From an uncultured Eubacteriales bacterium (GTDB taxonomy: Bacteria > Bacillota > Clostridia > Oscillospirales > Acutalibacteraceae), in the NCBI GenBank assembly GCA_934464615.1, contig CAKSKA010000002.1:1-64000 (forward strand): a DNA stretch of 64,000 nt. The letters run 5' to 3'. Position 1 is the stretch's first letter; each line of letters opens with the position of its first letter. A program made the position numbers and the translations under genes. Shown in pieces: positions 1 through 8,297 of this stretch. Below the pieces are notes generated by a model that saw only the letters and a program-made list of their open reading frames with translations, had not been told where the DNA came from and did no database searches.

Positions 1-327
1 TTTCATATTGTTTTCCTCCAATAAATAATTTATTTTAGAAAGCTCAATATTAAAATTAGCAATATTTTTCTCAATTTCATTTTTTCTTTTATTAAGAATT
101 AACGACATATCTTGTCCACCTAAAACTTTTTTAATGTTTTTAATTGATAAACCTATTTGCCTTAAGGATATTATCTTTGAAATATCAACTAACTGACTAC
201 TTTCATAATACCTATAACTCGTATCTTGGTCTATAAAAGCAGGTTTTAATAATCCTTCTTTTTCATAATATCTTAATGCCTTTATGGTGGTTTTAGACAT
301 TTTAGAAAAATCTCCTATTTTATACAT
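1..327 (-). CDS. MerR-family transcriptional regulator, N-terminal part (cut by window edge)
   Basis: The frame opens at the ATG at 325-327 after a GAGGAGG ribosome site and stays open to the left edge, so only about 109 N-terminal residues are seen. It begins MYKIGDFSKMSKTTIKALRY and continues with the YYEKEGLL and SYRYYE motifs typical of the MerR winged-helix DNA-binding domain, followed by a Lys/Glu-rich dimerisation helix. MerR proteins usually sense a drug, metal or redox signal through the C-terminal domain, which lies outside the window, so the ligand is unknown. The gene is more AT-rich than the downstream chromosome, which suggests recent transfer. A promoter with a 19-bp spacer lies just upstream and is probably autoregulated. 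Confidence 0.87.
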   Translation of the reverse strand, partial: MYKIGDFSKMSKTTIKALRYYEKEGLLKPAFIDQDTSYRYYESSQLVDISKIISLRQIGLSIKNIKKVLGGQDMSLILNKRKNEIEKNIANFNIELSKINYLLEENNMK

Positions 328-346
328 ATCTTGCCTCCTCAAATTA

Positions 347-377
347 TTTATACAACCTACTCTAAGGGGAGAGTCAA
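347..377 (-). promoter_or_regulatory. MerR-type promoter/operator with 19-bp spacer
   Basis: On the minus strand TTGACT (372-377) and TATAAA (347-352) are separated by 19 bp instead of 17. The spacer holds a dyad, ACTCT...AGAGT. Long spacers with a central dyad are characteristic of promoters that MerR proteins twist into an active form, and this one directly precedes the MerR gene. Confidence 0.6.
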
Positions 378-424
378 TACTTTTTAATGAAATTTTTTAA
401 ATTATTAAATTGTAATTTGAATTG

Positions 425-608
425 CTATTTAATCTTTTTAATTGGATGTCTTATTACTGTCTTTAATTTGCAAACATCACATTTTCTTGGATCACTTAAA
501 TATATTTCGTGATGGAATCTCGTATTAGTTATATCTAATTCATATCCATTTTCTTCTGCAAATTTGTGCATTTTCAATTTCTAATTCTTTAGTAGTAATA
601 CTAATCAT
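425..608 (-). pseudogene. Decayed GyrI-like effector-binding domain remnant
   Basis: The frame 571-425 encodes 48 residues ending EIYLSDPRKCDVCKLKTVIR plus HPIKK. This matches the usual end of GyrI-like small-molecule-binding domains (from memory of the family). An upstream fragment from the ATG at 606-608 (MISITTKELEIE) is in another frame, so the piece appears frameshifted and most of the domain is missing. It lies upstream of the MerR gene in transcription order and is therefore a separate remnant. No function is expected. Confidence 0.5.
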
Positions 609-682
609 AAAATCTATCCTTTCTAAACTTAAACACTAAAAAAGTACCAACTTCTTTTAGAAATTGATACTTATATATTTAA

Positions 683-705
683 GTCCTAACTTTAAAAGTT
701 AGGAC
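683..705. repeat. Near-perfect inverted repeat (hairpin)
   Basis: GTCCTAACTTT and AAAGTTAGGAC arms are almost adjacent and would form an 11-bp hairpin. No clear T-run follows on either strand, so it is not a canonical terminator. It sits between the AT-rich MerR segment and the tRNA-Thr region. Confidence 0.4.
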
Positions 706-716
706 AGATTTCCCAA

Positions 717-819
717 TGGAGCCGGGGACGGACTTGACTCTCGCGCTGCGGCGCTCGGTCATTCGGGCGGGCGCAATCGTCCACCGGAAGATTGCGCCCG
801 CCCTCCTACTTCAAGTCCG
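717..819. repeat. tRNA-3'-end-like sequence with nested inverted repeat
   Basis: Bases 717-737 (TGGAGCCGGGGACGGACTTGA) closely resemble the 3' end of the nearby tRNA-Thr at 865-886, with one substitution and one missing base. The same stretch forms the left arm of a nested inverted repeat: CGGACTTGA (729-737) pairs with TCAAGTCCG (811-819), and an inner perfect 14-bp stem pairs 765-778 with 790-803. The tRNA 3' end faces this side, where tRNA-directed elements insert. It may be an attachment-site remnant or a structured element. Confidence 0.45.
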
Positions 820-864
820 CAAAACAAAAATTTAGACACCGCCGTTTAAAGCGATGTCTTAACT

Positions 865-940
865 TGGAGCTGGTGGACGGACTTGAACCCCCGACCTGCT
901 GATTACAAATCAGCTGCTCTACCAACTGAGCTACACCAGC
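865..940 (-). tRNA. tRNA-Thr (anticodon TGT)
   Basis: The minus strand reads as a 76-nt cloverleaf: acceptor GCTGGTG pairs with CACCAGC, D-arm AGCTCAGTTGGTAGAGC, anticodon stem GCTGA/TCAGC with loop TTTGTAA giving anticodon TGT for ACA codons, and a T-arm with TTCAAGT loop. CCA is encoded at the 3' end. The gene lies downstream of the esterase, and its 3' end faces the AT-rich MerR region. Confidence 0.96.
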
Positions 941-1027
941 GTATTAAGGCTTGAAATTTCAAACCTTAAATACTATATCATAACAATCATTTTTTGTCAA
1001 GCATTTTTAAAGCCTATTTTCACACAT

Positions 1028-1825
1028 TTAAAAACACTCTTTAATCCATTTTACAGACAGTCCGAGCCACGACTGCAAATGCGGATACTGTGCAGCCGGT
1101 CCTACACCGTGCGGACCTGTCGGGTATATATGCAGTTCGCACTTCACCTTATTCCTAATCAGTGCCTGTGCAAACCGCAAGGAATTTTGCACATTTACGC
1201 AGCCGTCATCCGCCGTGTGCCATATAAAGCACGGGCAGGTGGATTCCGTTACATTTTCATCGCTTGAAAACTCACCTTTAAGTTCGGTATACTTATCTCC
1301 CAACAAATGACGCACCGAGTCGGTATTGGCAATTTTTTCGTCTGTGCTTATCACCGGATAGCACAATATCGCACCGTCGGGGCGGGCACTCATTTTATCG
1401 GTTTCGTCCCCGTAAATATTGCAAATATCCGGCTTTGTAGCCATCATGGAACACAAATGACCGCCGGCGGAAAATCCGCAGGTTATAATTTTATTATTTT
1501 TAATACCGAGTTTATCGGCATTGCGGCGCAGCACCTTAATTGCGCGTTGTGCGTCAAGCAGCGGCACCGGATATGTATACGGCGAAACACGGTATTCCAC
1601 CACAGCGGCATTTATGCCGTTTTTATTGTAATACTGTGCAATTTGCCTGCCCTCGTGGTCGCTTGAGCGCAGATAATACGCGCCGCCCGGAAAAATCACA
1701 ACGGTGGTGTCGGACTCTCCGCAGCAACGGTAAAATTCGATTTTGTTTAGGTTGTCATTTTCCGCATTGTTAATGTTTTTATCGTAAAACGGTATTTCAC
1801 CGTCCCATATTTTCAGGACTTCCAT
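1028..1825 (-). CDS. Alpha/beta-hydrolase (esterase/lipase family)
   Basis: The 265-residue protein has no signal peptide and is probably cytoplasmic. It shows the carboxylesterase fold motifs: an oxyanion-hole segment IFPGGAY near residues 44-50, the nucleophile elbow GFSAGG at 117-122 with Ser119, an acidic residue in TADDG near 205, and the histidine in GPHG near 239. This arrangement resembles acetyl-xylan or feruloyl-type esterases of the BD-FAE group. The substrate cannot be read from sequence. It starts 7 bases after atpC and could be cotranscribed with the ATP synthase operon, though a functional link is not evident. Confidence 0.82.
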   Translation of the reverse strand: MEVLKIWDGEIPFYDKNINNAENDNLNKIEFYRCCGESDTTVVIFPGGAYYLRSSDHEGRQIAQYYNKNGINAAVVEYRVSPYTYPVPLLDAQRAIKVLRRNADKLGIKNNKIITCGFSAGGHLCSMMATKPDICNIYGDETDKMSARPDGAILCYPVISTDEKIANTDSVRHLLGDKYTELKGEFSSDENVTESTCPCFIWHTADDGCVNVQNSLRFAQALIRNKVKCELHIYPTGPHGVGPAAQYPHLQSWLGLSVKWIKECF

Positions 1826-1832
1826 AGTGCAC

Positions 1833-2252
1833 CTATTTAATGTTTATATTTCTGTTTTTTGCTATGTCAAGCCTTGTAATTGCACGCAGCATTGAAATTT
1901 CCAAATGCTTATGTTCCATATTACTTTGTTTATGGGACAGTTTTTCAAGCGCTTTCTGACGTGCCGTTTCCGCGCGCATGGCATCTATATCGCCTGCCCA
2001 CTCGCACGCCTCGGTAAAAATTATAACTGAATTGTTCTTTATTTCTATAAATCCGCCGGAATGATACGCAACATCGGTATTACCGTCGTGTTTTACGGTC
2101 ATAGCACCGATGCCGAGTCCCGAAATCATAGGCATATGGTCTGCCAATACGGTAAAAATACCGTCCGTACCCGTAACGGTAACCGAATCCGCTTTGCCCG
2201 AAAACAGTTTTTTATCGGGCGCCATCACTTCAAGATCAAAGGTTTTTGCCAT
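1833..2252 (-). CDS. atpC: F1Fo ATP synthase epsilon subunit
   Basis: This 139-residue protein is the epsilon subunit of the F1 rotor stalk, which couples rotation to catalysis and can inhibit ATP hydrolysis. The N-terminal beta-sandwich carries typical family segments (DLEVMAPDKKLFSGKADSVT, GIFTVLADHMPMI), followed by the C-terminal helical hairpin. Length is normal. It is the last atp gene and begins 8 bases after atpD. Confidence 0.95.
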   Translation of the reverse strand: MAKTFDLEVMAPDKKLFSGKADSVTVTGTDGIFTVLADHMPMISGLGIGAMTVKHDGNTDVAYHSGGFIEIKNNSVIIFTEACEWAGDIDAMRAETARQKALEKLSHKQSNMEHKHLEISMLRAITRLDIAKNRNINIK

Positions 2253-2260
2253 ATTTCCAC

Positions 2261-3658
2261 CTACTTATCTTCAAGCGTTTTTGCCTTTTGTTTTACCTGT
2301 TCAATATCACCGACATTAAAGAATGCCGCCTCCGGTAAATCGTCAACCTCGCCGTCGACTATCTGACGGAAACTTTCAACCGTTTGCTCAAGTGTTACAA
2401 ACTGACCGTCTTCACCTGTAAATGCCTTTGCAACGTGCAGCGGCTGCGACATAAATTTCTGCAATTTTCTCGCCCTGTGTACCGCCAGCTTATCTTCGCT
2501 TGAAAGTTCATCCATACCGAGTATTGCTATAATATCCTTTAAATCGTTATATCGCTGTAAGTATTCCTGTACCTTACGCGCCACGTTATAATGCGTCTCG
2601 CCTACAAATTCCTTTTCAAGCAATCGGCTTGCCGACGCCAGCGGATCCACCGCCGGATAAATACCCTGTGCCGCAATATCACGGGATAAAACCGTAGTTG
2701 CGTCCAAATGTGTAAATATTGTTGCGGGAGCCGGATCTGTAAGGTCGTCCGCCGGAACATAAACCGCCTGTACCGAGGTTATGGAACCCTTATCGGTTGA
2801 GGCTATGCGTTCCTGCAGTTCGCCGAGTTCCTGCGCCAAAGTAGGCTGGTAACCTACCGCACTCGGCAATCTGCCGAGCATCGCGCTGACCTCGTTGCCC
2901 GCCTGTACATAACGGTAAATGTTATCCACAAACAGCAACACGTCCTGATTTTTTTCGTCCCTTAAGTATTCCGCCATGGTAAGCCCCGACAATGCTATAC
3001 GCATACGGCTGCCCGAAGGCTCGTTCATCTGTCCGAAAGCCAGTATCGTTTTGTTTATAACACCGCTGTCGGTCATATCGCTTATAAGTTCGTTACCTTC
3101 TCTTGAGCGCTCGCCGACACCGGTAAACACGGAATATCCGCCGTGGTTTGTGGCTACATTGTGGATAAGTTCCATAATAAGCACGGTTTTACCTACACCT
3201 GCGCCTCCGAAAAGTCCTATTTTACCGCCCTTTGCGTACGGAACAAGCAGGTCTATAACCTTAATGCCGGTTTCAAGTATCTCGGTTGCCGGTTTTTGTA
3301 CTTCAAGCGGCGGTGCGGCTCTGTGAATATCCCAGTATTCGTTTGCTTTTATCTCGCCCTTTTCGTCAATAGGACGGCCGAGTACATCCATCGCCCTGCC
3401 TATAACCGCGTCGCCTACAGGCACGCGTATACCCGTACCGTCGGAAAATACCGGCAGTCCGCAATAAAGTCCGTCGGTAGCCTCAAGCGCAACGCAGCGC
3501 ACAACGCCCGATTCTATCTGACCGAACACTTCCATATGATAGTTGTTATCCTTATCCCTTATAAGCGCGTTTATCGGCGGTTCTTCGCCCGTGTTAAAAC
3601 GCACGTCAATTACAGGTCCGGAAATTCTTATTATTTGTCCGTTAACGGTTGAATTCAT
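2261..3658 (-). CDS. atpD: F1Fo ATP synthase beta subunit
   Basis: The 465-residue beta subunit carries the catalytic nucleotide sites of F1. The P-loop GGAGVGKT is at residues 151-158, followed by GERSREGNE with the catalytic glutamate, the VLLFVDNIYRY Walker B strand and the C-terminal helical domain with the conserved DELS-type segment (DELSSEDK). Length is full and no residue is obviously lost. It follows atpG after a 21-base gap in the usual order alpha-gamma-beta-epsilon. Confidence 0.98.
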   Translation of the reverse strand: MNSTVNGQIIRISGPVIDVRFNTGEEPPINALIRDKDNNYHMEVFGQIESGVVRCVALEATDGLYCGLPVFSDGTGIRVPVGDAVIGRAMDVLGRPIDEKGEIKANEYWDIHRAAPPLEVQKPATEILETGIKVIDLLVPYAKGGKIGLFGGAGVGKTVLIMELIHNVATNHGGYSVFTGVGERSREGNELISDMTDSGVINKTILAFGQMNEPSGSRMRIALSGLTMAEYLRDEKNQDVLLFVDNIYRYVQAGNEVSAMLGRLPSAVGYQPTLAQELGELQERIASTDKGSITSVQAVYVPADDLTDPAPATIFTHLDATTVLSRDIAAQGIYPAVDPLASASRLLEKEFVGETHYNVARKVQEYLQRYNDLKDIIAILGMDELSSEDKLAVHRARKLQKFMSQPLHVAKAFTGEDGQFVTLEQTVESFRQIVDGEVDDLPEAAFFNVGDIEQVKQKAKTLEDK

Positions 3659-3679
3659 AATCTGCCTCCGTATTGGAAC

Positions 3680-4540
3680 TTAATTTTCTTCCGAAACGCT
3701 TGTTGCAGCGGCAATTTCGGTAATTTCGTTGGTTATTGAAAGCTGTCTTGCACAGTTGTATTCAAGATTTAACTTTGCAATCAGTTCGTCGGCATTGTCT
3801 GTAGCGCTTTGCATTGCTGTCATACGCGCAATGTGCTCGCAGGCATTTGCCTGACTTAAACACTCATAAATAACACCGGTTATACATTCCGGTATCAGTG
3901 TATCAAGCACGGTGTGTCTGTCCGGCTCGTAATTGGTTTCGGTAACGGTGTCATTATCACCTACATATCGCGACCGCAGCACCGGCAAAAGCGGAATACT
4001 CTCAACCGTTTGCACTGCCTGCGAATCAAACCGTGTATAAACTATCTCAACCGAGCCTATATAGCCGTTATCATACATCTGCATAAAATGCTCCGCAATA
4101 TTGCGCGCATAATGAATACTCGGCTCGTGCGACGGACCGATCCATTGCAGTTCCGGTGTAATACCGCGGAATTTAAGCATATCGTATGCCTGTGCGCCTA
4201 TTACCGCGATATACGATTTTTCATCGATTGTCATGTTTTTAAGGTAATAATTAACAACCGCGGTATTGTAAGCGCCGCAAAGTCCCTTATCGGAAGTTAC
4301 AAGCAAATATGCCTTTTTTTTGCAGCCGTTTGGGTGGGTATAAACATGTTCCTGTCCGGTAAGTCCGGCAAAAACATCGCGCATTGCCGCACGCAGACGT
4401 TTCATATACTCTTTGTTATAATCAATATGCGTCATTGCACGTTTTGCTCGCGATGTGGAAAGCAGGTACATTGCATTTGTTATCTGCCGTGTTTCGTTTA
4501 TGGCGGAAATATTGTGTTTTATCGAATTAACGTCCTTCAT
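3680..4540 (-). CDS. atpG: F1Fo ATP synthase gamma subunit
   Basis: The 286-residue central-stalk subunit starts with the family-typical helix (IKHNISAINETRQITNAMYL), contains the conserved TSDKGLCGAYN segment, and ends with a long helix (NADELIAKLNLEYNCARQLS). These two helices form the coiled coil that rotates within the alpha-beta hexamer. Its start codon lies 14 bases inside the 3' end of atpA, pointing to translational coupling. Confidence 0.95.
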   Translation of the reverse strand: MKDVNSIKHNISAINETRQITNAMYLLSTSRAKRAMTHIDYNKEYMKRLRAAMRDVFAGLTGQEHVYTHPNGCKKKAYLLVTSDKGLCGAYNTAVVNYYLKNMTIDEKSYIAVIGAQAYDMLKFRGITPELQWIGPSHEPSIHYARNIAEHFMQMYDNGYIGSVEIVYTRFDSQAVQTVESIPLLPVLRSRYVGDNDTVTETNYEPDRHTVLDTLIPECITGVIYECLSQANACEHIARMTAMQSATDNADELIAKLNLEYNCARQLSITNEITEIAAATSVSEEN

Positions 4541-6041
4541 TATTCGAATACTCCCACTTGCCTATAATATCCCGTAAAGCGCCGTAGGTTTCATCGCTCA
4601 TTTTTCCGGTACTGTCAATATTTGCCAGCATATCCGGCGCCGCGCTTTCAATATAATGCATAAACTGTGCCTGCGCGTCCTTTACCCTGTCCGGCGCAAT
4701 GCCTGAAAAAGCGTCGCTGTAAAACGCAGCCAACAGCGTTACCATTTGCGACAGTTTATAAGGATTGCTGTTTTGCTGTTTAAACAATTCGGTTAAAATT
4801 CTGCCGTTGTCAAGCGCTTTTTGCGTTGCGGCATCCACGTCCGAGCCGAAACGCGCAAACACCATCATTTCCCTGTACTGCGAAAGGGTTATACGCAATG
4901 TTCCGGCAACTTTTTTCATAGCCTCTTCCTGTGCGCTTCTGCCTACACGCGATACCGAAAGTCCCGTATTTACCGCAGGCCGTACGCCGCTGTGGAACAA
5001 ATCGCTTTCAAGATATATTTGTCCGTCGGTTATTGATATTACGTTAGTCGGAATATATGCCGAGATATTTCCGCCCGTAGTTTCAACAATAGGCAGGGCG
5101 GTGATTGTTCCGCCGCCTTTTTGTTCGCTTAAAGCCGCGGCGCGCTCAAGTAATCTTGAATGAAGGTAAAATACATCGCCCGGATACGCCTCGCGTCCCG
5201 GCGGTCTATGCAGCAAAAGCGACATTGCACGGTATGCAACGGCATGCTTCGAAAGGTCGTCGTAAATAACCAAAGCGTGTCCGCCCGAGCGTGCAAAGCC
5301 CTCCGCGACGGCGCAGGCGGCATAAGGAGCCAAATACTGCATTGCCGGACTGTCGGATGCCGTTGCCGCAACAACAACGCTGTATTTTAAAGCGTCGTTT
5401 TTCTCAAGCGTGTGTATAACCTGCGCCACGCTTGACGCTTTTTGACCTATAGCGCAATAAATACAAACGACGCCCGTATTTTTTTGATTAAGCACCGCGT
5501 CGAGCGCTATTGACGTTTTACCTGTCTGGCGGTCGCCGATTATAAGCTCACGCTGTCCGCGGCCTATGGGCACCATACTGTCAATAGCCGTTATTCCGGT
5601 ATAAAGCGGCGTTTTTACGGGAGTCCTGTCCATAATTGTAGGCGCCGGACGCTCTACAGGCAAATAATCCTTGGTTTCCAGTTCTTTACCGTCCAACGGA
5701 CGTCCCACCGGATCTATCACTCTGCCGAGCAGCTGCGGACCGACGGGTATTTCGGCAACCCTGCCGGTACCTTTTACCGTACTGCCTATATTTACCCTGT
5801 CCGCACGGTCAAGCAAAACCGCGCCTACGCTTTCAAGCCCCAGCTCTATTGCCATTCCGTAAACTCCGCCTTCAAACTCCAAAAGTTCGTTATAAAGGCA
5901 GTGCGACAGGCCTTCGATATGCACTACGCCGTCGCTTACATAAGTAACCGTACCCACGCTGTATATTTGCGGGGTTAGGTTTATCTCGCTCATTCTTTTT
6001 TTAAGAAATGCGCTTATTTCTTCTATTTTAAAATCGGACAT
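4527..6041 (-). CDS. atpA: F1Fo ATP synthase alpha subunit
   Basis: The 504-residue non-catalytic nucleotide-binding subunit of F1 has the P-loop GDRQTGKTS at residues 169-177 and other strong family segments (LEFEGGVYGMAIELGLESVG, RPAPTIMDRTPV, VYIP-like AYIPTNVISITDGQIYLE). Length and domain order are normal. In most bacteria the alpha N-terminus is held by the N-terminal domain of delta, which the neighbouring delta gene here lacks. Confidence 0.98.
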   Translation of the reverse strand: MSDFKIEEISAFLKKRMSEINLTPQIYSVGTVTYVSDGVVHIEGLSHCLYNELLEFEGGVYGMAIELGLESVGAVLLDRADRVNIGSTVKGTGRVAEIPVGPQLLGRVIDPVGRPLDGKELETKDYLPVERPAPTIMDRTPVKTPLYTGITAIDSMVPIGRGQRELIIGDRQTGKTSIALDAVLNQKNTGVVCIYCAIGQKASSVAQVIHTLEKNDALKYSVVVAATASDSPAMQYLAPYAACAVAEGFARSGGHALVIYDDLSKHAVAYRAMSLLLHRPPGREAYPGDVFYLHSRLLERAAALSEQKGGGTITALPIVETTGGNISAYIPTNVISITDGQIYLESDLFHSGVRPAVNTGLSVSRVGRSAQEEAMKKVAGTLRITLSQYREMMVFARFGSDVDAATQKALDNGRILTELFKQQNSNPYKLSQMVTLLAAFYSDAFSGIAPDRVKDAQAQFMHYIESAAPDMLANIDSTGKMSDETYGALRDIIGKWEYSNNEGR

Positions 6042-6076
6042 ATAATCACCTCTGCTTCAATACAACACAAAAGGCA

Positions 6077-6289
6077 TTACACCAATGCGTTTTTAAACCG
6101 TGCAAGTTTTGAAGAAATACTGTAATCGTAAACCTTGCCGTCGGCAATAACCATAAATCCTCCTATAAGGGAATCGTCGGTTTTATGCTCGATCTCACGG
6201 TTGCCGAAACGCTCCGATACGCCGTCGCAGAGTGCTTTATAGGTATTCGCACTCATATTTCCGGCTGTTATTATAACTGTTTTTTCCAT
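6077..6289 (-). CDS. atpH: Short F1Fo ATP synthase delta subunit (C-terminal domain only)
   Basis: The gene encodes only 70 residues, whereas bacterial delta subunits are usually about 170-185. What remains matches the C-terminal region: a helix with NMSANTYKALCDGVSERFG, then the hallmark DDSLIGGFMVIADGKVYDYS and a closing helix SSKLARFKNALV. The N-terminal six-helix bundle that normally grips alpha is absent. There is no room for it, because atpF ends 21 bases upstream, and the b subunit is not extended. The frame is clean with its own start, so this looks like a genuine short subunit and not a recent frameshift. That reading is an inference. Confidence 0.8.
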   Translation of the reverse strand: MEKTVIITAGNMSANTYKALCDGVSERFGNREIEHKTDDSLIGGFMVIADGKVYDYSISSKLARFKNALV

Positions 6290-6310
6290 TTAAGATTATC
6301 TCCGAAATGA

Positions 6311-6796
6311 TTATTGTTTTAAAAATTCTTCAACCGCCGCCATATTATCGGCGTCGTTTACATTACGGGCAAGAACTTTTCCGGCAATAGTAACGGCAAG
6401 TTCAGCCACGTCGCTTTTTGCGTCCTCAATGGCTTTTTTGCGGTCTGCCTGTGTTTTCGCCGTTGCCTGTTCAATAATTTGCGCGGATTGTTTCTTTGCG
6501 TCGTCAACAATTTTTTCGGCTTTTGCGTGTGCCTCATTCTGTGCGGCAAGCAATTCTTCTGCCGCTGTCTGTTTGCTTTCTTCAAGCAGTTTTTCGTATT
6601 TTTGCCGGCTTTCATCAGCCGCCTGTTTTTCGGTAGCGGCGTCCGCAAACGCCTTATCAATGCGTTCCTGACGCGCCGCTAAAAACTTTTTAACCGGCTT
6701 ATATACAAGAAGTTTAACGATTAAAAAGAGAACAATTATATTAATTATATTAAGAACAAGGTCATACGGAACAGATGAAAAATCTATATTAGTCAC
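6311..6796 (-). CDS. atpF: F1Fo ATP synthase b subunit
   Basis: The 161-residue peripheral-stalk subunit has an N-terminal membrane helix (LVLNIINIIVLFLIVKLLVY) and a long, highly charged Ala/Glu/Lys-rich coiled coil. Length and layout are typical, with no fusion to delta. It lies between atpE and the short atpH. Confidence 0.95.
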   Translation of the reverse strand: MTNIDFSSVPYDLVLNIINIIVLFLIVKLLVYKPVKKFLAARQERIDKAFADAATEKQAADESRQKYEKLLEESKQTAAEELLAAQNEAHAKAEKIVDDAKKQSAQIIEQATAKTQADRKKAIEDAKSDVAELAVTIAGKVLARNVNDADNMAAVEEFLKQ

Positions 6797-6807
6797 CGTA
6801 ATTCCCC

Positions 6808-7020
6808 CTATGCTTTAACTGCCAAAATAAGCGCAACAACGAAAGCGTAAATAGCGGTGGACTCCGCCAAAGCGCATCCGAGAAGCAGTATTGAGTTGAT
6901 TTTTCCCGAAGCCTCAGGCTGACGCGCAACCGACTCAACGGCCTTTGCCGTTGCAAATCCCATGCCTATACCTGCTCCCAAAGCTGTTAACATTGCAATA
7001 CCTGCACCAAGTGCTGCCAT
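6808..7020 (-). CDS. atpE: F1Fo ATP synthase c subunit (rotor ring)
   Basis: The 70-residue hairpin of two membrane helices is joined by the conserved RQPEA loop (33-37). The ion-binding carboxylate is Glu53 in ALAESTAIYAF. Ser54, Thr55 and Tyr58 match the ligand set of sodium-type rings such as that of Ilyobacter tartaricus. However, the first-helix glutamine of that set is replaced by Met20 (GIGMGFATAKAVE). Ion specificity is therefore ambiguous from sequence. Confidence 0.96.
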   Translation of the reverse strand: MAALGAGIAMLTALGAGIGMGFATAKAVESVARQPEASGKINSILLLGCALAESTAIYAFVVALILAVKA

Positions 7021-7038
7021 AATAATTACCTCCTGTTT

Positions 7039-7968
7039 TTACTCCATAGCTTCATTAATAAATGTAAGCGATAAGATTATAAATATATAAATTTGTATTA
7101 TCGGGTGGAAAAGGTTAAAGTAAAGACCTGCTACTGCCGGTATACCGGACGCATATCCGCCGAGCGCACCTTTAAGCAAATCCATAACTATCATACCGCC
7201 GAGCATATTACCGAAAAGTCGGCACGCAAGCGAAATAGGAACGGCGACGTCGCTTAACACCTTCATCGGAAATATAATGGGCGTCGGTTTTGTAAGCGCC
7301 CCCAGTCTGCCGCCTATACCCTTTTTCTTTATACCGTAGAAGTTTATAAGGAAAAATGTTATAAGTCCCATTGCAAGCGTCATAACTATGTCGGAAGTCG
7401 GCGCGCGAAGTCCGAAAAGCTCGCTCGCGGCACAGCCCAACATAAACAGCGCCAAAGAAAACATATAAGGCGACAGCTGCGAAGAATAATCGCAGACATT
7501 TGTCTTTGTAAAATTATCCATCGCCTCAACCGCAAGTTCGATAATATTTTGGAATCCCTTGGGCTTATCCTTAAACCGCGGGAAAACAAAAAGCCTGAAA
7601 ACAACCGCCAAAACGGTTATTATCGCGGTGATTTTATAAGCAAGCAGCGTGGTGTTTGCAACGGTAAATGTTTTGCCGAACAGTTTTAAATTACCGCCGA
7701 AAACCTCGGTACGCGGACTGAACATATCAAACTGTACTTCCATACTGTTTTTCATACCGGACAGTGCCGTTATTGTAACGCCTAAAAACATCCACACGGC
7801 AAATATTGCAATAAAAAGAAACAGTCTTCTCTTCTTTTTTATTTTCTTAAGTACCGCCGCGTCCGTTTGCTGCGCCGCATCCGGCATTTTTACAGACAGT
7901 CTGCCTACAAGACCTACGACAAACAAAACAGCCGAAATTCCCATCATTATTACAGATTTTGTATTCAC
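7039..7968 (-). CDS. atpB: F1Fo ATP synthase a subunit with N-terminal extension
   Basis: The a subunit forms the ion half-channels of Fo. The essential arginine is Arg250 in PISLACRLFGNMLGG, and the last helix (FHPIIQIYIFIILSLTFI) keeps the polar glutamine. At 309 residues it is longer than many homologues: about 100 residues with two hydrophobic segments (near 8-22 and 49-69) precede the core that starts near residue 105. Its start overlaps the end of atpI by 4 bases. Confidence 0.94.
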   Translation of the reverse strand: MNTKSVIMMGISAVLFVVGLVGRLSVKMPDAAQQTDAAVLKKIKKKRRLFLFIAIFAVWMFLGVTITALSGMKNSMEVQFDMFSPRTEVFGGNLKLFGKTFTVANTTLLAYKITAIITVLAVVFRLFVFPRFKDKPKGFQNIIELAVEAMDNFTKTNVCDYSSQLSPYMFSLALFMLGCAASELFGLRAPTSDIVMTLAMGLITFFLINFYGIKKKGIGGRLGALTKPTPIIFPMKVLSDVAVPISLACRLFGNMLGGMIVMDLLKGALGGYASGIPAVAGLYFNLFHPIIQIYIFIILSLTFINEAME

Positions 7969-8240
7969 TTTTTCTCATCTCCTTTGAGAAAAAACTCTCT
8001 TATTATAAACACTGCCGCCATAGCAACCATTCCCGCGGCAAGACCTATACCTGCCCATAGGATATTGCTGCGAAACAGCGTAAGGAAAAGCGCAATTGCC
8101 GCACCGTAAACCGCAAGTTTTAAAACCAGATACGGCAGAGCCGCCTTTATATTTGCGGCGGCGGTTATTATAGTAAGCATTTTTTTAAGACAAAAAAACT
8201 GAAAAATGCCGATTGCAAGGCCGACCGTAAAGTAAAGCAT
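7965..8240 (-). CDS. atpI: AtpI-like small membrane protein
   Basis: A 91-residue protein with about four hydrophobic helices (LYFTVGLAIGIFQFFCL, LKLAVYGAAIALFLTLF, WAGIGLAAGMVAMAAVFII). It is placed first in the atp operon, where AtpI proteins usually sit; they assist c-ring assembly and may be linked to ion transport. Sequence similarity is weak, so the name rests on size, topology and position. A promoter lies about 60 bases upstream. Confidence 0.65.
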   Translation of the reverse strand: MLYFTVGLAIGIFQFFCLKKMLTIITAAANIKAALPYLVLKLAVYGAAIALFLTLFRSNILWAGIGLAAGMVAMAAVFIIREFFLKGDEKK

Positions 8241-8297
8241 TCTCTTTCTCCTTTATAAATCCGTGCGCCGACATTACGGCACTTAATTTATTCATAC

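Noticed and set aside
717..819. A second complete tRNA gene
   Set aside because: Only the 3' part resembles a tRNA; no anticodon arm or acceptor 5' half can be folded.
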